Assembly: GCA_024449915.1 (NCBI GenBank)
Contig: JAMZAV010000356.1
Coordinates: 186,001-250,000, forward strand
DNA: 64,000 bases
Origin: Sweltsa coloradensis
Lineage: Eukaryota; Arthropoda; Insecta; Plecoptera; Chloroperlidae
Reading direction: 5' to 3'
Part shown: positions 11,543 to 22,841 of the stretch, in pieces
How the letters are laid out: each line of letters begins with the position of its first letter
Numbering within the stretch: position 1 is the first letter of the stretch
Notes under the pieces: model-generated
Told to the model about the DNA's origin: nothing
The model's input: only the letters and a program-made list of their open reading frames with translations
Database searches by the model: none
Position numbers and translations under genes: made by a program

Positions 11543-11783
11543 ATGACAAGAAGCCGTAGTAAAAAGGTTTCACTACAATAGGGACTTGATCATGGTTTTT
11601 AGATTTGACCTCGCCGCCCCGCACCTTTTCAGGTATATAAGGAGACGGTCAAGCGCGTGCCAGCCACTGTGACTTTAACCTTCGTGAAGTCACAGTCCCC
11701 CTGATGATGTCTGACGTAGATCAGACGAAACGTCGGTGGACGCCCAGTCTTCGCACTGGTTCATCATTTCGACGCGGTTTAAA
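11543..11783. repeat. Inverted terminal repeat (pLTR) of Penelope-like element 1, right
   Basis: Inverted partner of 9275-9519, starting ATGACAAGAAGCCGTAG and ending GACGCGGTTTAA. It abuts an (AAAT)n tract that belongs to the neighbouring SINE tail. Confidence 0.8.
11699..11745 (+). ncRNA. Hammerhead-ribozyme-like core in the right pLTR
   Basis: CTGATGA (11701-11707), stem II GTCTGA/TCAGAC with loop CGTAGA, GAAAC (11727-11731), then GTC-GGTG-GAC closing a possible stem III. The residue pairing with A15.1 is C instead of U, one change from a canonical cleavage site. Stem I complementarity is not obvious. Confidence 0.5.
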
Positions 11784-12160
11784 TAAATAAATAAATAAAT
11801 TTTATTTAGCGAGTCTTCCCACTCAGTTATATAACTGATTTTCAGTGGGGGACTTTAAATCAAAGCGACCAAGCCAACCCTGCAGGCCCCGACGCAATCG
11901 ACGAGTGAGCGATAACCAACCAAAGATCGATATTTTTAATAGGAACTATAGCAATCAGTGGTATAGACAGTGCGAACACCCGCGAATCAACGCCAGAATC
12001 AACAAGGTTGATTCAGAACAACTCTGAAATTTATTATTTGCTTCGTTGCTAGGACGGCTCAAAGTCACCGTTTACAAACTCCTAAGACAAGAACTGATGG
12101 ACTTAAGTCCAAATCAGAAGTTAAAAAATTCTGACTTTAGCGGGAATCGAAAACCCTAGT
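11784..12160 (-). mobile_element. tRNA-derived SINE, family S1, head-truncated copy
   Basis: Runs on the minus strand from about 12160 to an (ATTT)n tail at 11784-11810. The body is collinear with 13903-14322 (shared words AATCGACGAGTGAGC, CCAACCAAAGATCGATA, AGTCACCGTTTACAAA). The tRNA-like head stops inside the B box. Confidence 0.7.
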
Positions 12161-12361
12161 ATTGTACATCTATCTATATATCTATATATCTATTTATATC
12201 TATTATTTATTTATATCTGGCATGTTTGTTTTACATAAAAAAATATTTTTTTAAAATTTTTTATATTCAGGGATGAATGGGTATAACAGTTTTTTAATTT
12301 TTTAATAATTTCAATTTATAATAAATAGAAGTTATGCTTCATTTAATTCATTATTTATTTA

Positions 12362-12375
12362 TTTATTTATTTATT
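12362..12375 (-). terminator. Polyadenylation signal region of gene 4
   Basis: A TTTATTTATT tract yields overlapping AATAAA hexamers on the minus strand about 90-100 bases past the gene 4 stop codon, at the same relative distance as for gene 5. The flanking 3'UTR (12370-12461) resembles 3350-3415. Confidence 0.4.
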
Positions 12376-12461
12376 TACAACAGATTGATACAAATTTACA
12401 ATCATAACTTGATATAATTATCATTTAAAATCAAGAAACTTTCCTTGGGTCATCCCAGTTG

Positions 12462-13792
12462 TTAACCAGTGAAACTGTTCATTACCCAGTTCATGAAGAA
12501 TGACATGGGGTCTGTGAGTGCAGCTTGGGCTGAGGGCGCAGGCGAAGCTGCAGGTTGAAAAGAAAATAAGCTCCCAACAATCCCCACCATATTCGATACC
12601 ATGCCGAGGAAGTTACCAAAGTCGGAGAAGTTTGGAGTTGCAGGCGCACTAGCCACACGACTCATCTGAATGACACACAGAACAGACGATTACTCATTAA
12701 GATGTTTATTTACGTTTTTGTGCGTATTTATTAATTATTATTTATTTATTTAATTCTATTTTTATTCAACAAATCGGATATTTGTTTGTTACAAAATAAC
12801 TCAGTTGTTAATTTATTGATCAAAATATATGTATTAATTAATTTTCGTGTTATTGTATATATAATTCATTAATTATTATTTTTATCCAATGGTTTAATTA
12901 TTTATTTACATATTTACTGAATTACTCTAGCCTGTGATAAATTAGGGAGGCCTAAGTTAGGAGGAAGAAAAGGAATGTTACCTGGTACTCAACACATGGC
13001 TCACTCACTCGTTTAACAACGACTTTGGCGTTTTCCTAGTGCATATTGTTGCACACATGTGTGAGCTGCCAATGTCATGATAAAATGTTTATGTTGTTGA
13101 CTAACAAAATGCCGTTGTCTCACATTCTAAATCAATGTAATTAAATATTAAAATTAATAACAAAAATGATAAATTATATAAAGGTCAGGTTTTCAAATGA
13201 CCACTCTCATCCTTGACGGGACATCCAAGTCCCTCAGTTTTATTGTGGTATTCCTTTACATGGATAGGATAATAGCTCAATTAGCCTCACGGGACGTTTG
13301 AGTCCCACTGCTCCTGAGCACATATATCGCACATTAACAAAGGATAATATTTACGCCTTGTTCACTTTTTTAAACTCTTTTGGTAAAAAAAATTGAAATT
13401 TTAAAATAATATATAAAAAGCAGAGAAAATTGTAAACTTTCCATTTTTTATCCGTTTTTTTTTATATATAAAGATGCTTGTTCTTGAACGAAAATCTTTT
13501 TAAAAAAAATGTTGGAAACTGCGGTAGCTACATATTCAAAAACCTAAATATTCCAAAACATCAAAAATAGGCTATTAAAAAAAATCTTATCTGGCATGTT
13601 TGATTGATTTAAAAAAAATATGTTCAGGGATGAAAGGGTTAAACAGTTTTTTTATTTTTAATATATTTTCAAAATTTAATAAATAGAAGTTATGCTTCAT
13701 TTAATTATTAATTAAATAATATTTATTATTTATTATTTATTATTATTATTATTAATTTATTTATTTATTATATTATTATATTAATTTAATTT

Positions 13793-13828
<36 letters not shown>

Positions 13829-16321
13829 CTAATTAATTTGCAACACATTGATAAAACTTACGATTATAATTTGAATAATACATTAAAATCAGAAATTTCT
13901 TACAAATAAATAATAAATTATAATTAGAGTATACCCACTCAGTTTTATAACTGATTTTCAGTGAGGGGAAGGAAATCAAAGCGACCAAGCCAACCCTGTA
14001 GGCCCCGAAGCAATCGACGAGTGAGCTATAACCAACCAAAGATCGATATTTTTAATAGGAAATATAGCAATCAGTGGTATGGCCAGTGCGAACACCCGCG
14101 GATCAACGCCTGAATCAACAAGGCCGATTCAAGAACAACTCTCAATTTATTGTGTGCTTCGTTGCTAGGACGGCTCCAAAGTCACCGTTTACAAACTCCT
14201 AAGACACGAACTGATGGACTTAAGTCCAAATCAGAAGTTAAAAAACTTCTGACTCTGGCGGGAATCGAACCCTGGACTTTCCGTATTTGAAGCAGATACG
14301 CTAACAACAAGGCCAACGAGCCACAAACACACTTCTGCTCATCCCAGTTGTTAACCAGTGAAACTGTTCATTACCCAGTTCAAGAAGAATGACATGGGGT
14401 TTGTGGGTGCAGCTTGAGCATCGGACGCAGGCACAGCTGCAGGTTTGAAAAGAAAATAAGCTCCCAACAATCCCCACCATATTCGATACCATGCCGAGGA
14501 AGTTACTTAAAGTCGGAGAAGACTGGAGTTACAGGCCTATAAGCTACCGACTCACCTGAATTTACACAAACAGGACATTATATCAGACTTTGTTATTGAG
14601 TTACGGTCTTGTGCGTATTTGTTAATTATTATTAATTAATTTAATTCCATTTTTAATTCAACAAATCGGATTATTTGCTTATTTAGAAAATAACTCAGTT
14701 GTTAATTTATGTATTAAAATATATGTACTGATTAATTTTCGCGTTAATAGATGTTATTCATTAATTAATTATTTTAATCTAATTGTTCAATTATTATAAT
14801 TTACATATTTACTAAATTAGTAAAAAGAAATTTGGTAAATATTTCAAAGACCTGCTAAATTTACAAGTTAGTGTAAATCTAAACCCCCCAAATACAAAAT
14901 TTGTACAAAAAAAAAAAAAAAAAAAACGGCAGCCAAAATCTCCTTCAAAAGTCTTCGGCTGTGAATGCAGTGAGATATAGAAGTTGAGCCAAGCATTTTC
15001 ATTCTTTCTCCCTAGTTTTGCATTGAAAAGACGCAAAATCATTTCACCTGTTGACGAGCGCCAACCCAACCATTTATATGTGGTAAAAAAAGGAAAAAAT
15101 TTAAACTTAAAATAATTTTAAAAAAATACTTCGCCATTGAATTCGGTTCATTACGAAAACTCTAAAAAAAATCAATGGCCAAGTAATTTTTATATGATTT
15201 TGAGTCTTGAACTGGGACTGGAGAGATTGAGGTTTAAACTACGAAGAGAACGGTTGAGATGGTTTGAACATATGAACAGGATGGTCAGGGAGAGAATCAA
15301 AAGACGAGAATTTGAAGCGGCAGAGGAGGGGAAAAGAAAAGTTGGAAGGCCAAGAGAGAAATGGGGAAGATTAATTCAAGAAGACGTTGGAAAACGAGAT
15401 GAAGTGTGGGAGCATGTGGCAAGAGTAAATCTGTGGGAGGACAGAAGAGAGTGGAGTAAATAAGTGGAGAGGAAGAAAGAAGATGATGAGGAAGAAACAC
15501 TGAGTCTGGCTAGCTTAGTAACTATAGTTTCATGCCCTAGATAATGGTGGAAAACCACTACTCAACCAGACATAGTTGGAACTGAGTAAAGATTTGTATT
15601 ATTATTTAGTAATTTATTCATTAAATAAATTTTAATTTAATACTAGCTTATTAATTTGTTTATTAATAATTTTATTATTAGCTAAATTTATTTTTAACTT
15701 TATTGCTGTAATTTTGTATATAATTTATTATTTAAAAATTCTTAAGAGTGTGCAAAACCAGTGATTTTTCTGGAAGTTTTCCTGAAGCCAGTTTTAATCG
15801 AATTGTTACCAGCTTTTGCACATATGTTATGGTCGTGCATATAAAGTATTCTATAGAGACTAATTTTTTTAAACCATCACAAAAAATCATTATAAATTAA
15901 ATTGATTTTTAGGATTTTCGATTTTTGTAGTCATTAAAAATAAGATAATTTCGTAATTTATTTTGGGCGTAATGCGCAATGATGTTTGGTTTTCTAAGAC
16001 TTTAGAAGAGTGATCATATCTTTGCTTCACAATTACGCAAAATTGCATCTCGATCGGATGAAAACTGGACGCAGAAAATGTTCCCAAAAGATTCAAATAG
16101 GTATAGTTGACTCTTAAATGCATTAGTTAACTAATCTATTTGCTTATTAATCTATTGAATTATTAGTTTATTTAAAAATTATAAATAAACATTTAACGAA
16201 TCATTACACAAATAATGTAGTTTATGAACAATATGAAATCAAACAAAACTGGTCTGAACGCGATTCTTACCAGTGAAGCGATGACAAGTGTAGAAATTAG
16301 TGTTGCTGTTTTTATGTCCAT
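12462..16321 (-). CDS. Gene 4: small secreted protein, two exons
   Basis: Exon 1 is 16321-16271 (MDIKTATLISTLVIASL, donor GTAAGA). Exon 2 is 12665-12462, preceded by a TCTGTTCTGTGTGTCATTCAG-type acceptor, reading MSRVASAPATPNFSDFGNFL and ending FFMNWVMNSFTG, TAA. The join is phase 0 and predicts 84 residues with signal-peptide cleavage after VASA. The mature peptide has a Gly/Met/Val-rich hydrophobic middle (GMVSNMVGIVGSLFSF), an Ala/Pro linker and a Phe/Met/Asn-rich end. Gene 5 shares exon sizes, phase, a similar signal peptide and the VxSAP start. The intron contains a second, broken exon 2 copy, a SINE and a LINE tail. Family not recognised; secretion is inferred. Confidence 0.68.
12670..13902. 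other. Non-coding stretch between the gene 4 exon 2 copies
   Basis: 12670-12900 is homologous to sequence upstream of the exon at 6511 and to 14560-14800, so it is duplicated intron. Around 13203-13255 sits AGTCCCTCAGTTTTATTGTG, shared with 52200-52230. 13680-13830 is TTATTTATTTA-type microsatellite. 13840-13900 repeats the gene 4 3'UTR and belongs to the broken copy upstream. No gene seen. Confidence 0.5.
13903..14322 (-). mobile_element. tRNA-derived SINE, family S1, full-length copy
   Basis: On the minus strand it starts GGCTCGTTGGCC, has an anticodon-arm-like segment and the B box GGGTTCGATTCCC (14250-14322), a body of about 330 bp, the palindromic end block CTGAAAATCAGTTATAAAACT, and an AT-rich (AATAAAT)n tail. 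It is inserted in the 3'UTR of the pseudo-exon at 14351. Confidence 0.75.
14351..14559 (-). pseudogene. Broken second copy of gene 4 exon 2
   Basis: Matches 12462-12665 closely (GMVSNMVGIVGSLFSF in common) and keeps an acceptor-like AATTCAG. It begins GTG AGT CGG TAG, a stop at codon 4, and has further indels around the FSDF and FQPAA positions. A SINE sits in its 3'UTR. It is a dead tandem duplicate in the gene 4 intron. Confidence 0.75.
14560..15130. other. Intron sequence with poly-A tract
   Basis: 14560-14800 repeats the sequence upstream of the good exon. A run of about 20 A lies near 14907. Nothing coding is recognised. Confidence 0.45.
15200..15605 (+). pseudogene. LINE reverse transcriptase C-terminal tail
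   Basis: An open frame to 15463 reads RRERLRWFEHMNRM, then GKRKVGRPREKWGRLIQED and DRREWSK-stop. This is the typical end of non-LTR ORF2 (RW-x-H-x-x-RM, GRP-x-x-W, D-R-x-x-W). A short 3'UTR runs to an (ATT)n tract at about 15600. The insertion is 5'-truncated and antisense inside the gene 4 intron. Confidence 0.75.
15606..16195. other. AT-rich intron of gene 4, no gene seen
   Basis: Mostly TTTATTAA-type sequence. From about 16196 to the exon 1 donor at 16270 it matches 8574-8646 (ACAAATAATGTAGTTTATG in common), the duplicated start of the intron in the two paralogous genes. Confidence 0.5.
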
Positions 16322-16415
16322 GATTATTTGAGGTCTGCAACACTTCTGCAATGTACGACTACTGCGCAACATTTATATTGGTCTAGGAGTCGACAAACTT
16401 TAGCCAATCACGAAG
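16322..16415 (-). promoter_or_regulatory. Promoter region of gene 4 (TATA and CCAAT-type boxes)
   Basis: On the minus strand ATATAAAT (16371-16378) lies about 50 bases before the ATG, and GTGATTGGCTAAAG (around 16398-16412) lies further upstream. The latter and the AATGCAG/GTGTTGCAGACC leader are shared with gene 5. Confidence 0.55.
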
Positions 16416-17350
16416 CAGGATAGAGAGAGAGTGAGAGAACTTTGAAGTCTTACAAACTTTAACACAATATTAATTTAATTATTAATGTTATTATCCTTGC
16501 AAATAATGTGGTTAACATGGTTGCAAGTAACTAAAATTAACGTTTTATAGTTGTATTAAAGTATTAAGACAATATCACACTTACTTTTCTTAATTTCTCA
16601 TTTAACATCTAAATCATCAAATCCATCATCAAATCAAATCAAATTTATATCAGGTCCAATTCTGTATCCTCCAAACACCTTCTTACTTTTTTCACCTAGG
16701 ATTCCTCAACAGCTGCAGCTGGCAATAGGTTATTTGCTTTAATTTTAGATTTAAGTTAAACATATTTATCTCTAGAGAATAAAACGTCATGAATCCAAAT
16801 ACCGCGTTTATTTAACGTAAAAAAAAAATTGTTTTGACATACATATTGTGGTTTGAAGCGTAGTTTTTCGGAATATATTGTGAAACGCGCTGTCAGTGGT
16901 CATTCCATTATGACGTAATCTTGCCCTGCACGGGCGAAGATGCCATTCAAATACAAGATTTTGGCTCGATTTTATCCGAGATTTCACACAACTGAATTGC
17001 ACTCAGCTATGCAAATATATTGAATATGGATTCTTACATTAACTGTTATCTTATGCAAAATGACACGATATAGAATAAACATTAGATTTTAGCAATAAAC
17101 ACAAAAACTGGGACTCAGTTAAAGCAAGATTTCATGGCCAGAGCGTGGCCCAGAGCTTGTCAAAACTGTGTCTCTGCAGCCTTTTGAATTGTTGCCGAGA
17201 GATAATCCATTCTAAAGATATTATGTTTGCGTTTTACTGCACAGTATTTGGAAGACCTTGGCTGAAATAAGGCCTCATTATACGTCACACTTTTGGCGCG
17301 GAATTTAAACGTTATTTTTGAAACGAGATATTTAATTATTTATAAAAATT
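16416..17350. other. Intergenic stretch, no gene seen
   Basis: AT-rich with an ATCAAAT short-period repeat near 16612-16650. Small open frames lack codon bias or motifs. Confidence 0.4.
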
Positions 17351-17374
17351 GAAACTATATAACAGGTAGTAACG

Positions 17375-17523
17375 TTATAAATATAAATCATTGGACTTTT
17401 TCACTGTTAGTTAAAAAATATTATTTTAATGTGATATCTGTAAAGAAATCGAAAATATCACATTATAAATAAATATTTTGTTAACTAACAGTGAAAAAGT
17501 CCAATGATTTTATTTATAATATT
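17375..17523. repeat. Foldback hairpin of about 150 bp
   Basis: Arms of about 65 bp (core AATCATTGGACTTTTTCACT and its complement) surround a loop of roughly 20 bases near 17440. A small hairpin MITE is the simplest reading. Confidence 0.65.
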
Positions 17524-18004
17524 TAATTATGTTTTATAAAATACATCAAGGTCTCAAATTTTGTTTTTAAACTGTTAATATATGTAAAATCATATGAACA
17601 TCTAGAAAAAAATATTTAAAAATCTCATCCAATTAGCCTTTTCATTCTTTTCCACAATTGCTCTATTTAAAAAAATAATTAAACACAAAACAAAAGGTAA
17701 ATAATTTGAATTTTAGTCATGATTTAGGTTCAAGATATCAATGCAATTGCACAAACATGTTCATGCATGAAAATTTATGTATATTGAATTATTTGTATAA
17801 AGATGTAATGTGTTTAGCCATGTAAGATTACACAAACCGAAATAAATCTTTCATGCATTGTTTTTAAGAGAAATTAACAAAACTTCATATACGACACAAA
17901 TATGTTTTCTTATACGTTTACACTAAACGAGGATTGAAATAATATAATTCATGAATCAATTCTTCGAGCAAAACAACAACAGAGAAACAAGTAGGTGATA
18001 ATTA
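17524..18004. other. AT-rich spacer, no gene seen
   Basis: No splice signals, repeats or coding frame stand out. Confidence 0.4.
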
Positions 18005-18630
18005 CTAGGAAGCTTCGCAGACGCTTTTTCAGGCGCGTTGTTAGATGAGCGTATGTTTTTTTTAAACGAAAAAAGTGTAAAATTGCGATTTTCATGAGAA
18101 ATCATTTTTCGATTGCGCTCAAATTTCACACGAATATATAAATTTAAAAAATAAAGGTTCAGTGAAAATATCATTACAATCGGATAAAGCATGTAGTTGT
18201 TATATGTCGCAGAATGTTTTAAAAATAAACATAAATAGTAAAATAACAATTTTCATAAGAAATATTTTTTCGATTGCGCTCAAATTTCACACGAATATAT
18301 TAATTAATTAAATTCAGGATCAGTGAAAAAATGATAACAATCGAATAAAGCATGTATAGGTGTTATAAAACGAAGAATTTTTTTTTTAAATTGAAAAAAA
18401 TCGTAAAATTGCGATTTTAATGAGAAATAATTTTTCGATTGCGCTCAAAAACATTGCACTTATAAGTTCAGAGATTTCGAAAGCGTCCAGAAAATTTCAT
18501 TGCAATTGGAGTATCGGTTTAGCCGGAATCGTGTTAACAAACAGACAAAAAAAGAGAAAAAAACATTCCGGATTTTTTTTCTCCAGTGTAGTGAAATGGA
18601 ATCTTCGCTTCGCTCGCTACGCTCGTACAA
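18005..18630 (-). mobile_element. Helentron-like element family B, copy 3
   Basis: CTAGGAAGCTTCGC at 18005, TTAGATGAGCG, internal sub-repeats, and the TCGCTTCGCTCGCTACGCTC end at about 18626. Confidence 0.6.
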
Positions 18631-18734
18631 AAACGTGACAACAAAATTTACAAAATCTTCTGTGAGAGATTTCTATGTAAGTTTTCAGAAATCTTTAGTA
18701 AAAGTACGAATCAATGACTTTTTTGAACCAATTT

Positions 18735-19288
18735 CAGGCGCGTTGTTGGATGAGCGTAATTTTTAAAAACGTTAAAAGCGTAAAATTGCGGTTATCATGA
18801 GAAATAAGTTTTCGATTGCGATTTAATTTCACACGAATATATTAATTTGTAAAATTAAGGTTCTGTAAAAAAATCATCACAATCGGATTTTTTTTTTAAT
18901 TCGAAAAAACGTAAAATTGCCATTTGCACGAGAAATCATGTTTCGATTGCGCTCAAATTTAAAAAGAATTTATTAATTCATAAAATTAAGGTTCTGTGAA
19001 AAAATCATAGCAATCGGATAAAATGTAGGTGTTGTAAGTCAAAGAATTTTTTTAAATCGAAAAAAATCGTAAAATTGCGATTGTCATGAGAAATATTTCT
19101 TCGATTGTACCCAACAACGTGGCAGGTTCAGAGATTTCGAAGGTCCCCTAAAATTTTTATCAAGATCGCATAAGCCGTTTGCCCAGTAGAGAGCAAACAG
19201 ACAGAAAAACAAATAAATAAAAAAAAAACATTGGAGCTAAATTTTTTGAGGGGTCAGTAAAATTGAAGTCTTCGCTTCGCTCATCCAA
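18735..19288 (-). mobile_element. Chimeric Helentron-like element (family B tail, family A head)
   Basis: Starts with the family B tail (CAGGCGCGTTGTTGGATGAG) but lacks the CTAG end. From about 19100 it switches to family A sequence (TTGTACCCAACAACGTGGCAG, GGGGTCAGTAAAATTGAAGTC) and ends TCATCCAA. The switch suggests template exchange or recombination between families. Confidence 0.55.
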
Positions 19289-19838
19289 TAATTCACGTGC
19301 ACGTTCGCGAGTATTAAAAATAGGGTGCAAATTCCGCTGGAAGATTGAGAAGACCTTGCAATCATAACTCGTACTTCGTACGTACTGCATTTAAAAAAAT
19401 GTCGTATAATGGTGATTCACGAATGAAATATAAGATCATGTTTAGTTGAGGGTATTAGAGTTCCACATCGTACAGATTCTAAGCATTAATCAAGTATCAT
19501 TCCGCGTGAAATATGTATGCGTACTTCTTCGAGGTAAGGGCTCCCCCCCCAAAAAACACTTTTTCTACTCACCGTTTGATGTGAAAAAACCACAAAACCT
19601 TCATCGTTTCTTTTTTCAATATAAAGCACTTTCAACCGAAAAGGAGGTTCGCCAAAAATAGAAACGTTAAAGGTTTTGTAGGTATAATAGGCTTATAGTT
19701 TTACGCGCAGTATACACATGGAAAAACGAATAAATTTTTGGGGTCACATGAAACGAAGAAGAACGCATGGCTCTGTCTCTCGTCTAGTAACGACTTTGTA
19801 GTTTTCCTACATAAATATGTTGATAATGAATCTTACCA

Positions 19839-19925
19839 GCTGTAAATGGATTGGTCCGATTAGTTAGGCCACAATCCACGTCTCCATCAGTAAGTGCGGA
19901 GTTCTTACTGAATCGAGGTCTTACC
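19839..19925 (-). CDS. Possible isolated coding exon, gene unknown
   Basis: On the minus strand a TTTTCAG acceptor is followed by an open frame reading VRPRFSKNSALTDGDVDCGL then TNRTNPFTAG, ending at a GTAAGA donor. The acceptor and first bases are duplicated at about 20054-20068. The DGD..C..TNR..NP pattern faintly recalls discoidin or fucolectin-type domains, but that is a weak impression. No partner exons were found, so it may be a pseudo-exon. Confidence 0.3.
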
Positions 19926-19978
19926 TGAAAACAAACAGAAAAATACTGTCAACACTTTTAAATGTAAAAAATAATACT

Positions 19979-20015
<37 letters not shown>
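19979..20015. repeat. (AAT)n microsatellite and SINE-end remnant
   Basis: About 12 AAT triplets, followed by GTCAGCTGATTTTCGGTGGGG, a remnant of the SINE S1 end block. Diverged S1-like body sequence continues at 20155-20280. Confidence 0.6.
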
Positions 20016-20280
20016 GTCAGCTGATTTTCGGTGGGGTACATTAGATTTAAATCGAGGTCTTACCTGAAACTAAAGAGAAAAATACTGCCAAACACATTTT
20101 AACTTACCAACAAAAAATAAATAAATAAACAAATAAATACAATAATTCATATAAGATCCCACTCACGATTTCAGTGGTAAATAATTAAATTTAAGCAGAA
20201 ATCCACCTTAAGCACCGAAATCGTTAGCGAGCAATGACGAACTAGATATTGATATTTTACACCGATCAATCAACTGACAC

Positions 20281-21589
20281 GACACCACACATGCACAATA
20301 CAAACAACAAAATAAAAATAATCCTTTGTGCATTTCAGTCTTTTGAGATGCAATACGAAAACTTTCCCCCTTAAAAATGCTCTTTCTGAGAACATTGTCA
20401 CCAAAACATTTTAATAACTATAATACGAATCAAACATTACAATTGGATCGGTTTCATCCATCACGTGACACAGCATGTAAAAGATTTTTAAATTAAGCAG
20501 ACCAATCCAACCTTTAAGGCTTATTTATTATTCATCTTTACGTAGCAATTATTATTAATTATTTATTTTTATTACTTATAATCAAGCTATCTTATTATTC
20601 ATATCTATATTGATTTATTTATTATATTAATACAATTTATAATTTATTAATATTATAAATCATTTTGATTTTATGTATTTTATTTAGGTGTCCGTAATTA
20701 TTATAATTTTACTTTATTTTTAATAATTTTTATTATCTATCAGTTATAAAAACTGATTTAAAGGGCACAACAAAAAATTTATTACATATGCAAACACAAA
20801 GTAAAATATTAAAATAGTAATATTAAACAATGCATTAAAACTCAACAAGTAATAAATAGAAGGAGAAAAGATGAATTCAATATAAAAGGTGGTCGAGAGG
20901 AATAAAAGAAAGAAAACTGAAACTTTTTATTGTCTCGCGACAAGGCACCTAACTTTCTTCAAAATTTAACTAAATTTTTTTACAAAATTATTTTGATCAA
21001 ATTTGAGAAAAAATTTTGAGATATTAATTTCATATATGCAGTGCATACATATACATTATACACGATCAAAAACCTCATTTATACAATATATTTACTAAAT
21101 GAGTTGTCTACAGATTTCAAGCAATAGCAAATTTTGAGTTAAACATATAGTGCATTTTGTTATTTGTCAGAATTCCCATGCCATTTTGTGAAAAAAATTC
21201 ATAAATCTAGCTTCCTTAAATATTATATATATAGGGTCTCTGCAGATGAGTAGAGTTTATAGTGCTAGTTGGTTGCTATGTTTCGTTGTATTGGATTTTG
21301 TTTACGTGGAGTCATTAATAGTTTATGCAAAGTTATTAAAATAACTGCATTGGGAAAAAGAATTGTGCAAAATTTTAACGTACCTGTAATATATTACTTA
21401 TGTTTTCAACTTAACGGTTTAAATCAACACAGGAAAACGAAATACTCAGAAACGTTTTTTTCAATTTTCTTTAAATTACATTCCTTTCTGGTAATTCATT
21501 GAATAGTAGTTAAAAAGTCAGCCTACCGTTTGGCAGATGATTCAAAATTTTCACGAAAATACACAAAAAAGCCTTGAAAAAATTCAATA
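20281..21589. other. AT-rich sequence without a supportable gene
   Basis: A TATATATA box near 21222 precedes a short open frame (MVAMFRCIGFCLRG..., 21269), but no donor or coding pattern convinces. 21310-21390 is repeated in diverged form at 21880-21955. Confidence 0.4.
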
Positions 21590-21774
21590 CAGTATTCATG
21601 AGAATATTTTTCGAATGTACAAAAACGTGGCAGGTCTAGTTAAGATTTCGAGGTCCTCAATATTCTCAGTGCAATGCTTTTATCGGTAGAAGAAAAAAAA
21701 CATTAAACAAGACTAAAAAAACATAAATTTTCGGGGGGGTCAGTGAAATTGAAGTCTTCGCTTCGCTCATCCAA
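21590..21774 (-). mobile_element. Helentron-like element family A, 5' fragment
   Basis: GTGGCAGGTCTAG, GGGGGTCAGTGAAATTGAAG and the TTCGCTCATCCAA terminus. Confidence 0.55.
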
Positions 21775-22434
21775 CTATTAATATTGGTGTCTCTGATGTT
21801 CGTAGGTCGAGGTAACTAGTGACGAGAGGTTTGCTTCGCTATTTTCGTGTGGTTTGGATTATTTGTAACATTTTGGAAACATTAATAGTTTCATACAAAT
21901 AAATTATATAACTAACTGATTATTGTGTAAAAACCAATTGTGCAACATTTTAACGTAAAGCATATAAAATATATCATACTTAATGTTATCACCTTGAACA
22001 GTGTTTTAAATAGCCACGAGCAAAAACGAAAATACCTCCAGAAAACCCGGATGTGATAACTCAATTCGTGACTTTAAATTTTAAAGATTCGTTTGTTCTG
22101 TTGGAGATTTAGATATCATTTCTAAGAATACTTTAGTTACAAAATAAGTCAATGGTTTTATGTTTGAACACGTGCTGATTTTCAAATATTTTCAGAACTA
22201 TCACAAAGTCATAAGGACCTTGAATCGTGATCAATCACCAATGTGTGTTTGACAGAGAATTTCTTGTTGTTATGTTGAAAATGGAGAAGATTATTACGTG
22301 TTGCATGTGTGCTGAGATTGTATTTTAACGGCTTTGTGATAGTGATTGTGTTACACGTGAAAAAACATATTTAAAAATAACAAATAAGAAATAAGGAATG
22401 GCTATTTTTAAGAGAGGTTTTCGTTATGTTATCA
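21775..22434. other. Intergenic sequence, no gene seen
   Basis: Contains the diverged second copy of 21310-21390 at 21880-21955. Confidence 0.4.
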
Positions 22435-22438
22435 TTAA

Positions 22439-22837
22439 GGCTATTGTACCACCTCTGGCCGATAATTTGAAAGTCAAAGAAACATGTCTGAAAAGTTTGC
22501 TGAATGAAAGAAGGCCTTTAAAAAATTTGTACCGTTTGACAAAAAAATTCGTACACCATCTGTTATTTTCAGAAAACTATTTAGCTATAGTCAAGTATAG
22601 CTAAAGGTGTTTAGAAACTATGTCCAGAAAACCGATTCTCAAAATTTAATTTTGAACTAGTCTTGTATATCACACTTTTGTCCAAAAATCTAAATATATT
22701 TCCAAAAGTGAGGTTATGTCCCACCTCAAAAATTCACATTTTGTTTCTGTTATTTTAAAGGCCTTCTTTCATTCAGCAAACTTTTCAGACATGTTTCTCT
22801 GACTTTCAAATTATCGACCAGAGGTGGTACAATAGCC
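22439..22837. mobile_element. TTAA-flanked foldback MITE
   Basis: Terminal inverted repeats of about 90 bp (GGCTATTGTACCACCTCTGG at the left end; complement at the right) are flanked by TTAA at 22435-22438 and 22838-22841. No coding capacity. Confidence 0.75.
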
Positions 22838-22841
22838 TTAA

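Noticed and set aside
14250..14322. Functional tRNA gene on the minus strand
   Set aside because: The head is tRNA-like but the acceptor ends do not pair, and it continues into a SINE body and tail.
21269..21502. Secreted or membrane protein starting MVAMFRCIGFCLRG
   Set aside because: A TATA-like sequence lies upstream, but the frame has no signal-peptide core, no splice signals, and part of it is a diverged duplicate of 21880-21955.
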